From a bacterium (GTDB lineage: Bacteria > Cyanobacteriota > Vampirovibrionia > Gastranaerophilales > Gastranaerophilaceae), in contig JAFXYZ010000055.1 of the NCBI GenBank assembly GCA_017541465.1, positions 1-64,000 on the forward strand: a DNA stretch of 64,000 nt. Direction: 5' to 3'. The position numbers were made by a program, and so were the translations under genes. This document shows positions 1-9,343 of the stretch, one piece after another. Below the pieces are notes generated by a model. That model was not told the origin of the DNA. It searched no databases and saw only the letters and a program-made list of their open reading frames with translations. Numbering within the stretch: the first letter of the stretch is position 1; the number at the start of each line of letters is the position of its first letter.

Positions 1-1195
1 GTATCTTGATGATAATGATATTGCTCCCGGCAAAATCGTTAACGCAAATCACCTGCGTTCAACTCTTCAAAATATTAACGCCGAGGATTATATGAAGGGT
101 TCTGTTTCCTTCTCTGATAATGAAGAGAGTGAAGAATATTCAGATGTAAGTTTGGATATTAAAGACAGATTCCCGATTGACATCGATTTAAGATATGATA
201 ACCAGGGCCGTGAATTAATCGGTACTCAGAGAGGTGTCTTGTATGCAGGTATGCATAACGTAACAGGACACGGCGACAGATTATTGGGTACATTAGCCTT
301 CACCAGCCGTTCAATCGGTGTCGGCGGTTTGTATTCTATCCCCGTTGCTAAAAACGATACAAGATTGAATCTTGGTTATACATATTCACACGTTAAACTT
401 GGTAAACAGTTAAAAGAATATGATATTTCAGGTAGTTCACATAACTTCTTCGTTGGTCTTTCAAGAAGATTGGCACGTGGTGAGAACTACAGATTATACG
501 GTGACTTAACCTTCGATTTCCGTAATTCAAGCAGTAAATGGAAATACGATAATGTTTATACATTACCGAGCTACAGAACAAGAACTGTCAGAGCATCCGT
601 TACGGATATTGCCGATGACTTCTACGGAAGATGGTTATTTAACGGCGCTATCACAGGAGGTATTCCCTTCCTTGATGGTACAGATTACAATAAAGATCGT
701 GCTTTGCCATCTAACAACTTCGTTAAGTTGAATGCGGGTGCGGCTCGTATGCAGATGTTACCTCTTAATTCAATGGCTTTATTACAAGTCAATGGTCAGT
801 ATGCAAACAGAAACTTGTATCCTTCAGAAAAAATGCAGGTCGGCGGTATTGCATCAGTCAGAGGTTTTGATGAAGCATATGCACTCGGTGACTACGGTTT
901 AACAACCAGTATCGAGCTCAGAGTTCCCGTTCCGTTCTTAGGTATGGTATTACCTGAAAAACTTAAATTCATTGATGACAGTATCAGACTTGCTGCCTTC
1001 TATGATTTCGGATGGTTTGGCGACAGATTCAATCCGGACGGCTCAGACTTTATGATGAGCGTCGGCCCCGGTATTGTTGTTAAGTTAACCAAATACCTCT
1101 CAGGTAACGTATATTGGGGCTTCCCCCTCGGACACAGAGCCGACGATGTTGATACCTGCAGATTCCACTTCACGGTTACATCAAACATTCTCTAG
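1..1195 (+). CDS. TpsB/ShlB/FhaC-like outer-membrane transporter, 3' part
   Basis: C-terminal part of an outer-membrane beta-barrel of the two-partner secretion (TpsB, Omp85) family, which exports large TpsA proteins across the outer membrane. The frame is open to the first base of the window, so the true start and any POTRA domains lie upstream; the ATG at 92 is internal. Alternating polar/hydrophobic strands run through the product. The Omp85/TpsB signature appears as GGIASVRGFDE about 85 residues before the end, and the protein ends with strand-like residues (FHFTVTSNIL). A strong hairpin terminator follows the stop. No TpsA substrate is visible; it may lie upstream. The family is clear, the substrate unknown. 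Confidence 0.8.
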   Translation, partial: YLDDNDIAPGKIVNANHLRSTLQNINAEDYMKGSVSFSDNEESEEYSDVSLDIKDRFPIDIDLRYDNQGRELIGTQRGVLYAGMHNVTGHGDRLLGTLAFTSRSIGVGGLYSIPVAKNDTRLNLGYTYSHVKLGKQLKEYDISGSSHNFFVGLSRRLARGENYRLYGDLTFDFRNSSSKWKYDNVYTLPSYRTRTVRASVTDIADDFYGRWLFNGAITGGIPFLDGTDYNKDRALPSNNFVKLNAGAARMQMLPLNSMALLQVNGQYANRNLYPSEKMQVGGIASVRGFDEAYALGDYGLTTSIELRVPVPFLGMVLPEKLKFIDDSIRLAAFYDFGWFGDRFNPDGSDFMMSVGPGIVVKLTKYLSGNVYWGFPLGHRADDVDTCRFHFTVTSNIL

Positions 1196-1214
1196 TACAG
1201 AAAATAACATAAAC

Positions 1215-1250
1215 AAAAATCGGGCGGCTTTAAAACCTCCCGATTTTTTT
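1215..1250 (+). terminator. Rho-independent terminator after the TpsB-like gene
   Basis: An AAAATCGGG arm pairs with CCCGATTTTT around an A/T-rich loop and ends in seven T, 20 bases after the stop codon. Confidence 0.8.
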
Positions 1251-1264
1251 ATTAAATAACGGCA

Positions 1265-1295
1265 CAAAAAAGAGGCTTAAAAACCTCTTTTTTTG
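1265..1295 (-). terminator. Rho-independent terminator of the small exported-protein gene
   Basis: AAAAAAGAGG pairs with CCTCTTTTTT around a short A-rich loop. It lies directly after the stop of the minus-strand gene at 1297 and is symmetric enough to work on both strands. Confidence 0.7.
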
Positions 1296-1296
1296 T

Positions 1297-1578
1297 TTAT
1301 ATAAGTGCTTCACCCTGATAGATATATCTTGTTCTTTCGTATTCCGATTCAAGGTCTGTTTCTTTTTCTTTATCGGTTCGTTTTCTGTAAACGTCGTCTT
1401 TCAGCTGAATAAACTTCTTGCCCTCCGTGCGGTTTTTCTTTTTCCAGTTAAATTCAAACGCATCGAGAAGTCCGTATTCCGATTCCGATTTATAAGTACC
1501 TATATTAATTCCGTAGGCAACGGGCTTCCAGCCCGCTACTATCGCAACTATTGCTATTAAGCATATTATTTTTTTCAT
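1297..1578 (-). CDS. Small exported protein of unknown function (93 aa)
   Basis: Begins with a textbook signal peptide: Met-Lys-Lys, a hydrophobic core of about 15 residues, and a likely signal peptidase I site near residue 23. The mature part is short, very polar and rich in Lys, Glu, Arg and Tyr, with no Cys at the cleavage site, so it is not a lipoprotein. A strong Shine-Dalgarno (AAGGAGG) stands five bases before the ATG and fixes the start. It is monocistronic with its own terminator. I recognise no family; a periplasmic location is the only inference. Confidence 0.7.
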   Translation of the reverse strand: MKKIICLIAIVAIVAGWKPVAYGINIGTYKSESEYGLLDAFEFNWKKKNRTEGKKFIQLKDDVYRKRTDKEKETDLESEYERTRYIYQGEALI

Positions 1579-1663
1579 TATTCCTCCTTGTATTTTCTAC
1601 AAGTCCTCTAAAAATTTTCTTTGCCTATATTATTTCATGGTTTATCTTAAATAGTCAAATCAA

Positions 1664-4600
1664 TTAATTATTTTGTACCACAGATAAGGTAATTACACTG
1701 TTGCCCTGAAGTTTTCTTGCCATTTCGTCCATTTTTTCTCTTGCTTTTTGGAAGAAATCAGGAAGTGTTACTTCAAGAAACTCTTTTTTCCTTTTTCCTG
1801 CTTCAGTGTCCTCATTGATATCTATTGAAGTAATCAGGTCAATTTCCGTTTCGCAGTCTTCTTTAAAGTGTTGGAGTTCTTCGCGTTTTCCTTCAATTTC
1901 ACTGCCGTACATCTGGGCAAACTGGTCTTTTACTGATTCGAGAGTCATCAGAATTATATGTGGCGGAAGATTATCTTCCATTGCTCTGCTTCCGTTTAAG
2001 ATTTCAATAAATCTTTTTGATAACTCAACTCTGTCTTTGCTTTTGCCTTCATATTTCTTTTCAATGAATTTAACCAGTTGCTTTTTGCCTGCTTCATAGT
2101 CAGGGAATTGCATTTTATTATTCTCAAAAAATTCGTCATTTATTTTGATAAATTCTTCAAGGTATTCACTTTCCTGGCACAGGAGTTTTGAGTAGCTATC
2201 AAACACTTCAAGCCTTTTTTCGGGCATATAAGAGTCAATGAGTGCAATAACGCAGTCCTCATTCAGCCCTGTTTGAGTTAAAAATAGGTTGAGGGTTGAA
2301 TTATTCGTATTTGCATTTTGCAAAATTGAACTCAGATAAACAAGTCCTTCTTTTCCTGTTGTTGATTTCAGCTCTCCGTCTTTACTTATTGTTCGGTAAG
2401 AATTAAGAATTTCTCTTGTTTTTGTTGCCATGCCGTCCTGTGCATTTCTGACGAGTTTAAATTCGACCTTGTTCAGCTGCGCAATTTCGCTTGCTCTTTT
2501 TAGTCTCATTTTCAGGTTATCAAGAATGTACTGTTCGGTTTTCGGGTTCTCAAGAGCTTTAACATAAGTGTTCAGTAAAGTTACGGGCTCTTTTGTTATG
2601 TAGTATTTTGAGATAATTTCTTTAAGTTTTTCCTTCTCTGCCGTTATAAGTGCCTCAGAACCTTTTTTATAGGCGGAGGATAGTTTATTGAGCTGTTTGC
2701 TTACTTCATTTCTGTGTCTTGGCAGTATTGAGGTTGCAAGATAGAAGTTTTTGTAATCCTGAATTTCTTTAATGACATTCTTCTGATTATCTTTTAACCT
2801 TGCTTTAATGGATAATTCGCCATAGTTCAGTTTGTTGAAGTATTCGTCAATTTTTTCAAATTCTTTATTTATTCTTTTTATATTCGGAGTTTTATTTTCA
2901 AGCAGGCTGAGAATATTCTTGGTGCTAGTGTTTAATTCCGTCATATCGGTGTATTGTTTTGTGTAGGAGTAGAACTGATTAAATAAATCCGTCAGTTTTG
3001 TCTTTTCATCATTCGTCAGCTTTATTGTGGAGGGCGAATGAATATTTGTATTTCCACCGCTGAAGGCGGGCGAATCTTTAAAAGTTTCGTCTATTTTAGT
3101 GTAGATATTATAAATCGTTATGAGCTCCGTGTCACTGCTTATGCTTTTGAAATATTCAGAGATTTGGTCGGTAAACTCCTGAGCTGATTTGTTGATTTCT
3201 TCGTCAGACATAATTGTGAGCTTCGGGAACGCAGGTCTGATTTTGTATTTAGTAAACATTTGCTCCTGATATTTCCTTACACGCCTGTTAATATCTAAAT
3301 CGGAAAGCCTTACCATTAGTTTTCTGTAGCTCGTGTCTGCACTTCCGTCTTTTAAACCGCGGGAAATGTATGAACCGATATACATATCATCAAAAATATC
3401 TTCTACTTCGTCATGTCCTGCCTGCAATTGTTCAAGGTATTCATAAGACGGTTTCAGCGTGATTATATCCTCTGCTTTGAGCCAGCTTGTTTCCTTTTCG
3501 TATTCTTCATCCGTCATATTCTGGAGTTTCTGAAGAATTTCAACCAGCTCTTCATCGCTCTTAGGGTTATAGTGTTTGTCTATCGCCTTTATAACATTTT
3601 TTGAGCTCGGGATAAGGTTAAGCAGATAATTGTCGAGCGATTTAATTCTGACATCTTCATCAAGAACTTTTTTGATAAATTCTTCAAAAATTTTGTTGAC
3701 TTCCTTCGCTTCTTCTTTGTTTCTGACTTTTCTTTCAACAACCTTTCTTGATTGTCTTATTGCCATTTCCCCAAGCGACTCAATACTTCCTGTAGGAAGA
3801 TAGTTTCTATCTCTTATAATCTGCATTGATTCAAACATTTCTGCAAGTTCTTTTTCCGTTTTGGGTTTTGAGAGCTTTGAATTAACCTCATCGAAGATTT
3901 CTTTTGATCTCTCTGAGCACCTTAAAACAAAGTGGTCATAAGAATTTGGAGTTTTTCCGAACATTGTGCCTGCATTTATTATCTGTTCTTCAAAAACCTT
4001 CTTTTTAACTCTGTCAAACTCTTTTTTTGTTGATACGGAATATAAATCCACCTTCATTATTCTAGAAGGAATAGCTTTATAGAGCGCAACTTTTTCCATA
4101 TTAATTTTTATGGGGTTATCTTTATCTAGTTTATCAAAATCTTCTTTTGACTTAATTGTTTTGTTTATTTCTTTTTTCGTGCGCTCTGTTCCCTGATATG
4201 CCATTTTATCGAGCTCTTCCATTGCTTTTATGTTTACTCTTTTGCCTTTTTTAATGTCCTTTTCAAGCGCATTGATTTCATCTGAAATATTGAGAATATC
4301 AAATATATTTGCAAAAATTTCAACTACATTTGTGGCTAATTCCTGTGATTCTCCGGGGATAATAATATCCAAGAAGAGGGGGAATTTTTCCTGGTATTTT
4401 CTTGAAAATCCGGTTGCTGTGTTCAGTTCGTTGAGAGGTGTTCCCGTTGTTAAATTATTTCTGAGAATATATCCTCTCTTCCAGCCGTAACCGTTTCCGT
4501 AATCGGTGTATCTTGTGTCTTTAGAGGTCCAGGTGTGTTCTTTTTCCGCTCTTCCCCATGAATTATCGTGCCAAAGAATAGGCTGCCTTTCTTCTTCGCC

Positions 4601-7414
4601 TGTTTCGGCATTTTTGATTATTTCATCTGTAATGGACTGAACATATTGTGCGTGCAATCCATAGCCTGTATCTATAACATTTGTGGAGCTTATACCGGAG
4701 CCGTCTCCTTCTCTGATTACTTTTGCGGCTTCAAGTGCATCATTTTCGATGTAATAGGGCTTGCCCGTCATCTGCTCCAGTATTCTGATAGTCTGGTTCG
4801 GGTATAAACCGCTTTCGCCGTCTTCGGGAAGCCAGAAGTGTCCCAGAAGTTTTCCTATCCTGCCGTATTGCTCTGTTAAATCATCCTTCAGTTCTTTGTT
4901 TAATTCTTTATAAACCTTATTTGTGTGACGTTTAATGGTTTTTAAACGTGAAGCTATTTCTTTGAATGTTGTTTTGTCTTCTTCGCTGAAATTAAGGAAG
5001 ATTTTATTGTATTCTCTGTCTTTTTCTTTTTCGCTGATTTTTTTGTTTTCTATCTTATTAAACTCATTTCTCATATTCTCGAAGGTGTCCTCGAGTTTGT
5101 CGAGAGCATTTCTTGAGAGAATAAGGTCGTCCTTTTCCATTTTTTTGAGAACTTTTTCTTCTCTTGAAGGAATACCATAGTAATTCTCTGTTTCTTCAAG
5201 TGCTCTTGATGCATTTTCAATGTCCTGAGACATAGTATTGAAGGCATCATTGATGGGTTGTCCGAACATTTGTTCTATTCTGTCCACTTCCTCCTGGGTT
5301 ATTCCGTTTTGGTTTATGTAGTTTACATAAGCAGCAAAGATGTTTTGGGTAAGATGAACGGTATTGTTGTAGCCCATCATTCTCAGAATATTTTCGTGGA
5401 GTTCAAAAGAGGGATTTGTCTGAAGCTGCTTCTTTTGTGCTTCAAGCATTTTTATAATACTGTCTTTTGAATTTTTGATATTGTTTTGCTCCGCAAAGGT
5501 TTTGGAAAAATCTTTGTTCCCCGATTTAATATCGTTTTCAAGACTGTCTAAGTATTCAATTAATATCTGAGAGGTGTTCTTTTGGGTAAGAGCAGTCAGA
5601 ATTTCGCTCATTCGGTTCGGAATTTCAGAGGTAATTGTGTTTATATCCTTTATTATTTCGATTTGTTCTTTTTCCCCTTCTTCTGTCTGAGGGAGTTTCT
5701 TTATTTCGTTTAGTAAATCCTGCTTGAGCTGAATTTGTCTCGGGGGAAGGCTGTATTCCTGTTCATATTGCGTAAGATAACTGGGGTTCTTCAGCTCTTC
5801 TTCAATTCCGAGTCTGTGTGATGCCGCCGCTAAAAACAGGTTTTTGTTATAATGGTAGGTGTTTTTCGGGGAAGAACTTCTTCTGACTGAGTCAATCCTT
5901 TTTATACATTCGCTGTAGCCTGAAACAAGATTTTTTATATCGTGAATGTTATCTTTTAATCCCTGAACTTCTTTTTCGCTTTTTTCGGGAAGGAGGGAAA
6001 GAATATAATCCTGAAGTTTTTCCTCCTGCTCTTTTTCATCCATTTTATCGTGGATGTTTAATGTTCCGTTTTCGTCTTTCTTATCGTAAAATTCTATTGT
6101 TTTTGAGGCTATTTCGTTTGCTCTTTTTGCATTTTCACCTTCAAGAAGGGTGTTTAATTTTGCTGTTAAAGATTTTTTGAAGGCACCCGCGTTGTCAGAC
6201 TGTTTTCTAATAATCGAGGTTGATGACTCAACATACTGATTCCTGATATTTTGTAAGCTTTCAACATTTTCAACGTATTCCTGTGTCTTTATTGCAAATT
6301 TTAAGATAGAGCGAAGCTGCTCTAATTCTTCAGGAAGCTCGGGATACCACATTGTATCTCTGAAAACCTCATATTTGTCTTTATCAAAGGCAATATAGTG
6401 CTGAGAGTTGAGGTTTCCTTTTCCTGCCGTTCCTGCAAGCTGCATCCAGATATGGGCTGAAGCATCAAGTATTCTGTAGTTTCGAAGAAGTGCATCAGTG
6501 TAGTCTATATCGGGTTTGTCGGCTTTGACTTTTTTCCCTGAGCCTAAATCGGTAATATCATAGACCTCCATATATTTTGAATCGTCAAGCTCGTTCATGA
6601 CAAGCTCCATAAACCGGACTTTGTCTTCATAGGCAAGCATTTTGCGGCAAACCGATATTGCGCCGCAGATACCGCTTTCTCTCTGGTTAACATCTTTGAT
6701 TAATAACTCCTCGCTTTCGGGAGTTTTTATTGTTATATCGTTTAAAATTTCTTTTAAAGCCTGAACTTTTTTGTCCTTCAACTGAGGATTAATTTTGTAT
6801 TCATCACTCAGAAATAACCCCATTTTTTCAAGACATGTTTTCTTTTGCGGTTCTGAAATATCTGAGGATATAAGAAAATAGTCGAGAAGTTTTTTTATTG
6901 TTGCAATATCGCTTGTGGTTTCATCATCCACGATATATCCGTTCAGTTTATCAAGTAGATTCTTTCTTAAATCAAGAATATCTTTTTGTGAGTCAGTCAG
7001 GGGCTGTTTTTTAGAGAAAACTTCCTTAAATTTTTCGTCTAATTCTGCTCTTAAAGTTTCATCCTCCTGGTTTGAAATGGCTGCGGCTATTGTATCTTTG
7101 AGCTTTTCAGTCCATATTGACTGTCCTGTTTTATCTATTTTACCGAAATTTTCGTCAATTTCATCGGACAGTTCGGAGTTTGGGTTAATTCCGTATTTGA
7201 GATTTCCCGCAATATCGAGCATTTGCTCAATTTCGCTTCTTTTTGCTTCTGAAGCGAGCTTATTCAGAGCTGTCTGAATATTTTCTCTTTTATTTTCCGA
7301 AAGCGGTTTTTCGCCTGTTTTTAAAGTCCTTACCGTGTTTAAATCTGTTCTTATACTCTTAAAAGAAAGAATATTTTTCCTTCCCTCACACACATTTATC
7401 CTGTTAATAGCCAT
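1664..7414 (-). CDS. Giant helical protein (1916 aa) with papain/calpain-like catalytic residues
   Basis: The start at 7414 (MAINRINV) is preferred because AAGGA lies seven bases upstream; the open frame continues 52 codons further but has no ribosome site and runs into an intergenic palindrome. Most of the protein is Lys/Glu-rich amphipathic helix. Two segments look like the halves of a papain-fold (C1/C2) peptidase. The first has Gln244 exactly six residues before Cys250 (NQRESGICGA), the papain Q19/C25 spacing. The second has His921 (GLHAQYV) and Asn951 in HDNSWG, as in the calpain NPWG / papain NSWG motif. About 670 mostly helical residues separate them. His339 and Asp353 in the first segment (SQHYIAF, FRDTMW) could instead complete a catalytic site. 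There is no signal peptide or membrane span. The N-terminus ends in an LSFKS motif shared with two other proteins here. A secreted effector or an internal cytoskeletal/proteolytic protein are both possible. Confidence 0.55.
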   Translation of the reverse strand: MAINRINVCEGRKNILSFKSIRTDLNTVRTLKTGEKPLSENKRENIQTALNKLASEAKRSEIEQMLDIAGNLKYGINPNSELSDEIDENFGKIDKTGQSIWTEKLKDTIAAAISNQEDETLRAELDEKFKEVFSKKQPLTDSQKDILDLRKNLLDKLNGYIVDDETTSDIATIKKLLDYFLISSDISEPQKKTCLEKMGLFLSDEYKINPQLKDKKVQALKEILNDITIKTPESEELLIKDVNQRESGICGAISVCRKMLAYEDKVRFMELVMNELDDSKYMEVYDITDLGSGKKVKADKPDIDYTDALLRNYRILDASAHIWMQLAGTAGKGNLNSQHYIAFDKDKYEVFRDTMWYPELPEELEQLRSILKFAIKTQEYVENVESLQNIRNQYVESSTSIIRKQSDNAGAFKKSLTAKLNTLLEGENAKRANEIASKTIEFYDKKDENGTLNIHDKMDEKEQEEKLQDYILSLLPEKSEKEVQGLKDNIHDIKNLVSGYSECIKRIDSVRRSSSPKNTYHYNKNLFLAAASHRLGIEEELKNPSYLTQYEQEYSLPPRQIQLKQDLLNEIKKLPQTEEGEKEQIEIIKDINTITSEIPNRMSEILTALTQKNTSQILIEYLDSLENDIKSGNKDFSKTFAEQNNIKNSKDSIIKMLEAQKKQLQTNPSFELHENILRMMGYNNTVHLTQNIFAAYVNYINQNGITQEEVDRIEQMFGQPINDAFNTMSQDIENASRALEETENYYGIPSREEKVLKKMEKDDLILSRNALDKLEDTFENMRNEFNKIENKKISEKEKDREYNKIFLNFSEEDKTTFKEIASRLKTIKRHTNKVYKELNKELKDDLTEQYGRIGKLLGHFWLPEDGESGLYPNQTIRILEQMTGKPYYIENDALEAAKVIREGDGSGISSTNVIDTGYGLHAQYVQSITDEIIKNAETGEEERQPILWHDNSWGRAEKEHTWTSKDTRYTDYGNGYGWKRGYILRNNLTTGTPLNELNTATGFSRKYQEKFPLFLDIIIPGESQELATNVVEIFANIFDILNISDEINALEKDIKKGKRVNIKAMEELDKMAYQGTERTKKEINKTIKSKEDFDKLDKDNPIKINMEKVALYKAIPSRIMKVDLYSVSTKKEFDRVKKKVFEEQIINAGTMFGKTPNSYDHFVLRCSERSKEIFDEVNSKLSKPKTEKELAEMFESMQIIRDRNYLPTGSIESLGEMAIRQSRKVVERKVRNKEEAKEVNKIFEEFIKKVLDEDVRIKSLDNYLLNLIPSSKNVIKAIDKHYNPKSDEELVEILQKLQNMTDEEYEKETSWLKAEDIITLKPSYEYLEQLQAGHDEVEDIFDDMYIGSYISRGLKDGSADTSYRKLMVRLSDLDINRRVRKYQEQMFTKYKIRPAFPKLTIMSDEEINKSAQEFTDQISEYFKSISSDTELITIYNIYTKIDETFKDSPAFSGGNTNIHSPSTIKLTNDEKTKLTDLFNQFYSYTKQYTDMTELNTSTKNILSLLENKTPNIKRINKEFEKIDEYFNKLNYGELSIKARLKDNQKNVIKEIQDYKNFYLATSILPRHRNEVSKQLNKLSSAYKKGSEALITAEKEKLKEIISKYYITKEPVTLLNTYVKALENPKTEQYILDNLKMRLKRASEIAQLNKVEFKLVRNAQDGMATKTREILNSYRTISKDGELKSTTGKEGLVYLSSILQNANTNNSTLNLFLTQTGLNEDCVIALIDSYMPEKRLEVFDSYSKLLCQESEYLEEFIKINDEFFENNKMQFPDYEAGKKQLVKFIEKKYEGKSKDRVELSKRFIEILNGSRAMEDNLPPHIILMTLESVKDQFAQMYGSEIEGKREELQHFKEDCETEIDLITSIDINEDTEAGKRKKEFLEVTLPDFFQKAREKMDEMARKLQGNSVITLSVVQNN

Positions 7415-7542
7415 TTTTATCCTTTTTTGCTTATTTTTACTCTCGTACCTGAGTAAAAAACTCAAAAAAATATTTTTGTCAGTTAGTATATACTGTGTGT
7501 CGATTTTGTAACCTAAAGAATGGGGCAACAACAGACCAGGAA

Positions 7543-7564
7543 GTAGGGTAGACTTTAGTCTACC
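7543..7564. repeat. Intergenic palindrome, GTAGG family; also LexA-box-like
   Basis: GTAG followed by GGTAGAC-TTTA-GTCTACC, a perfect 7+4+7 palindrome. It shares the GTAGG flank and four-base loop with other intergenic palindromes here. Its TAGAC-N4-GTCTA core also equals the core of the putative operator in front of lexA. It lies about 130 bases upstream of the giant-protein start. Confidence 0.6.
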
Positions 7565-7601
7565 AATCAAAAATTATTGATAAAAATGCCGTTTTAATCG
7601 G

Positions 7602-8969
7602 TTAATTATTCAGACTGTGTATGGGGGCGGGGATTCTTCCTCCTCTGTTGATGAAGGAAGAAGAGTCGAGTTTGTTTATCGTCATAATCGGCGCTTCACC
7701 TAACAGACCTCCGAAAACGGCACTGTCTCCGACTGTTTTATCGGGTACGGGAATTATTCTGACGGCTGTCGTCTTTTTATTAATCATACCTATTGCCATT
7801 TCGTCAGCTATCATGCCTGAAATGGTTGTCTCAGGTGTGTCCCCGGGTATTGCTATCATATCAAGCCCGACCGAGCATACACAGGTCATTGCTTCAAGTT
7901 TGTCAAAGGTTAAAACCCCTCTTTTTGCGGCTTCTATCATGCCTGCATCCTCTGATACGGGGATAAATGCGCCAGATAAACCGCCCACGTAAGAGCTTGC
8001 CATAATTCCGCCTTTTTTAACGGCATCATTGAGCATTGCAAGTGCTGCGGTTGTTCCGTGCGCCCCTGCGTGCTCTAAGCCCATCGCCTGAAAAATTCCC
8101 GCGACAGAATCGCCTATTGCGGGTGTCGGGGCGAGAGAGAGGTCTATAATACCAAACGGAATATCCATTTTTTGCGCCATTTTTCGCCCGATTAATTCAC
8201 CCGTTGATGTTATTTTAAACGCAATTTGTTTAATCTTGTTCGCAAGCTCGCCAAAATCAGCATCTTTTGGAAGATTTTCAACGGCTGCTCTCACAACTCC
8301 CGGGCCTGATACACCGATGTTGAGCGCGCATTCGGGCTCGCCATAGCCGTGGAAAGCCCCTGCCATAAACGGATTATCCCCGGGAACATTACAGAAGCAA
8401 ACGAGTTTTGCCGCGCCTATTCCGTCTTTGTCCTTAGTTAAAAGAGCTGTTTTTTTGATTATTTCGCCCATTAATTTAACTGCGTTCATATTAATACCTG
8501 CTTTTGTCGAGGCAAGATTAACTGATGAGCATAGTCTTTCAGTTGTTTTCAGGGCTTCAGGGATGCTTTCTATTAAAGCTCTGTCCCCTCTTGTGCAGCC
8601 TTTTTCGACCAAAGCAGAAAAACCGCCTATAAAATTGACATTTACTTCTTTTGCCGCATCATCGAGGACTTTTGCCAGATAAACGTAATCATATTCCCTG
8701 CAGGATTCCCCGACAAGCGAAATCGGGGTAACCGAAATTCTTTTGTTGATAATCGGAATGGAATATTCCTCTTCAAGTTCTTCTGCGTATTTTGAGAGGT
8801 TTTTAGCGTATTTGATTATTTTTGAATGAATTTTATCCCCGACCTCTCTGACGTTTTCGCCGCAGCAGTCGCGAAGGCTCAGGGCGAGCGTAACCGTTCT
8901 TATATCAAGGTTGTGCACCTTAATCATATTAATTGTTTCAATAATAGATTTTTCGTTAAAAAATGACAT
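7602..8969 (-). CDS. UPF0210 (PFL/DUF711) family protein
   Basis: Full-length (455 aa) member of the UPF0210 family, a glycyl-radical-enzyme-like fold without established biochemical function. The N-terminal region ([18 protein letters not shown]) and the Gly-rich segments GVSGPGVV and [15 protein letters not shown] are typical. Start: a GAGGGAA ribosome site precedes the ATG. It lies 11 bases after the ACT-domain gene; this ACT-UPF0210 pair is conserved in many bacteria and suggests a small-molecule-sensing partner. The family call is firm, the function unknown. Confidence 0.9.
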   Translation of the reverse strand: MSFFNEKSIIETINMIKVHNLDIRTVTLALSLRDCCGENVREVGDKIHSKIIKYAKNLSKYAEELEEEYSIPIINKRISVTPISLVGESCREYDYVYLAKVLDDAAKEVNVNFIGGFSALVEKGCTRGDRALIESIPEALKTTERLCSSVNLASTKAGINMNAVKLMGEIIKKTALLTKDKDGIGAAKLVCFCNVPGDNPFMAGAFHGYGEPECALNIGVSGPGVVRAAVENLPKDADFGELANKIKQIAFKITSTGELIGRKMAQKMDIPFGIIDLSLAPTPAIGDSVAGIFQAMGLEHAGAHGTTAALAMLNDAVKKGGIMASSYVGGLSGAFIPVSEDAGMIEAAKRGVLTFDKLEAMTCVCSVGLDMIAIPGDTPETTISGMIADEMAIGMINKKTTAVRIIPVPDKTVGDSAVFGGLLGEAPIMTINKLDSSSFINRGGRIPAPIHSLNN

Positions 8970-8980
8970 TATATTCCCTC

Positions 8981-9259
8981 TTAAATAGTGTGCATTTTGT
9001 CAAAAATTTCTTTTTTCTGAACCCAGATTTCCATACCGAGTTTTTCGCCAACTTCTGAGAGCGCATCTTTTATTTCTTTGAAGGAATAATTTGAGCCGTT
9101 GATGTCAGCGAGCAGAAACATCATAAAACAACCCTGCATAATGGTTTGTCTTATGTCCTCAATGTTCACCTGATATTTTGCGAGCACCTGGGATATTTCG
9201 GCGACTATACCGACTCTGTCTTTTCCCGAAATCGTTACGATTATTTTATCTTCGTTCAT
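8981..9259 (-). CDS. ACT domain protein (UPF0237 type)
   Basis: A single free-standing ACT domain of 92 residues, starting [18 protein letters not shown], the beta-alpha-beta pattern with the Gly that usually borders the amino-acid ligand site. Such proteins bind small ligands, usually amino acids, as dimers. Shine-Dalgarno AAGGAG precedes the ATG. It is the first gene of a two-gene operon with the UPF0210 protein, and the short gap suggests the two products work together. Confidence 0.9.
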   Translation of the reverse strand: MNEDKIIVTISGKDRVGIVAEISQVLAKYQVNIEDIRQTIMQGCFMMFLLADINGSNYSFKEIKDALSEVGEKLGMEIWVQKKEIFDKMHTI

Positions 9260-9343
9260 GTTTACTCCTTGTTTTTTATTATTTTATCTTAAATATAGCA
9301 AATTTTACAGTTTCGGGTTTTAAAATTACAAAGAGAATTAATT

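Noticed and set aside
7415-7570. 52-codon N-terminal extension of the giant protein up to 7570
   Set aside because: No ribosome site at the upstream start; AAGGA is well placed before ATG 7414; the extension runs through an intergenic palindrome.
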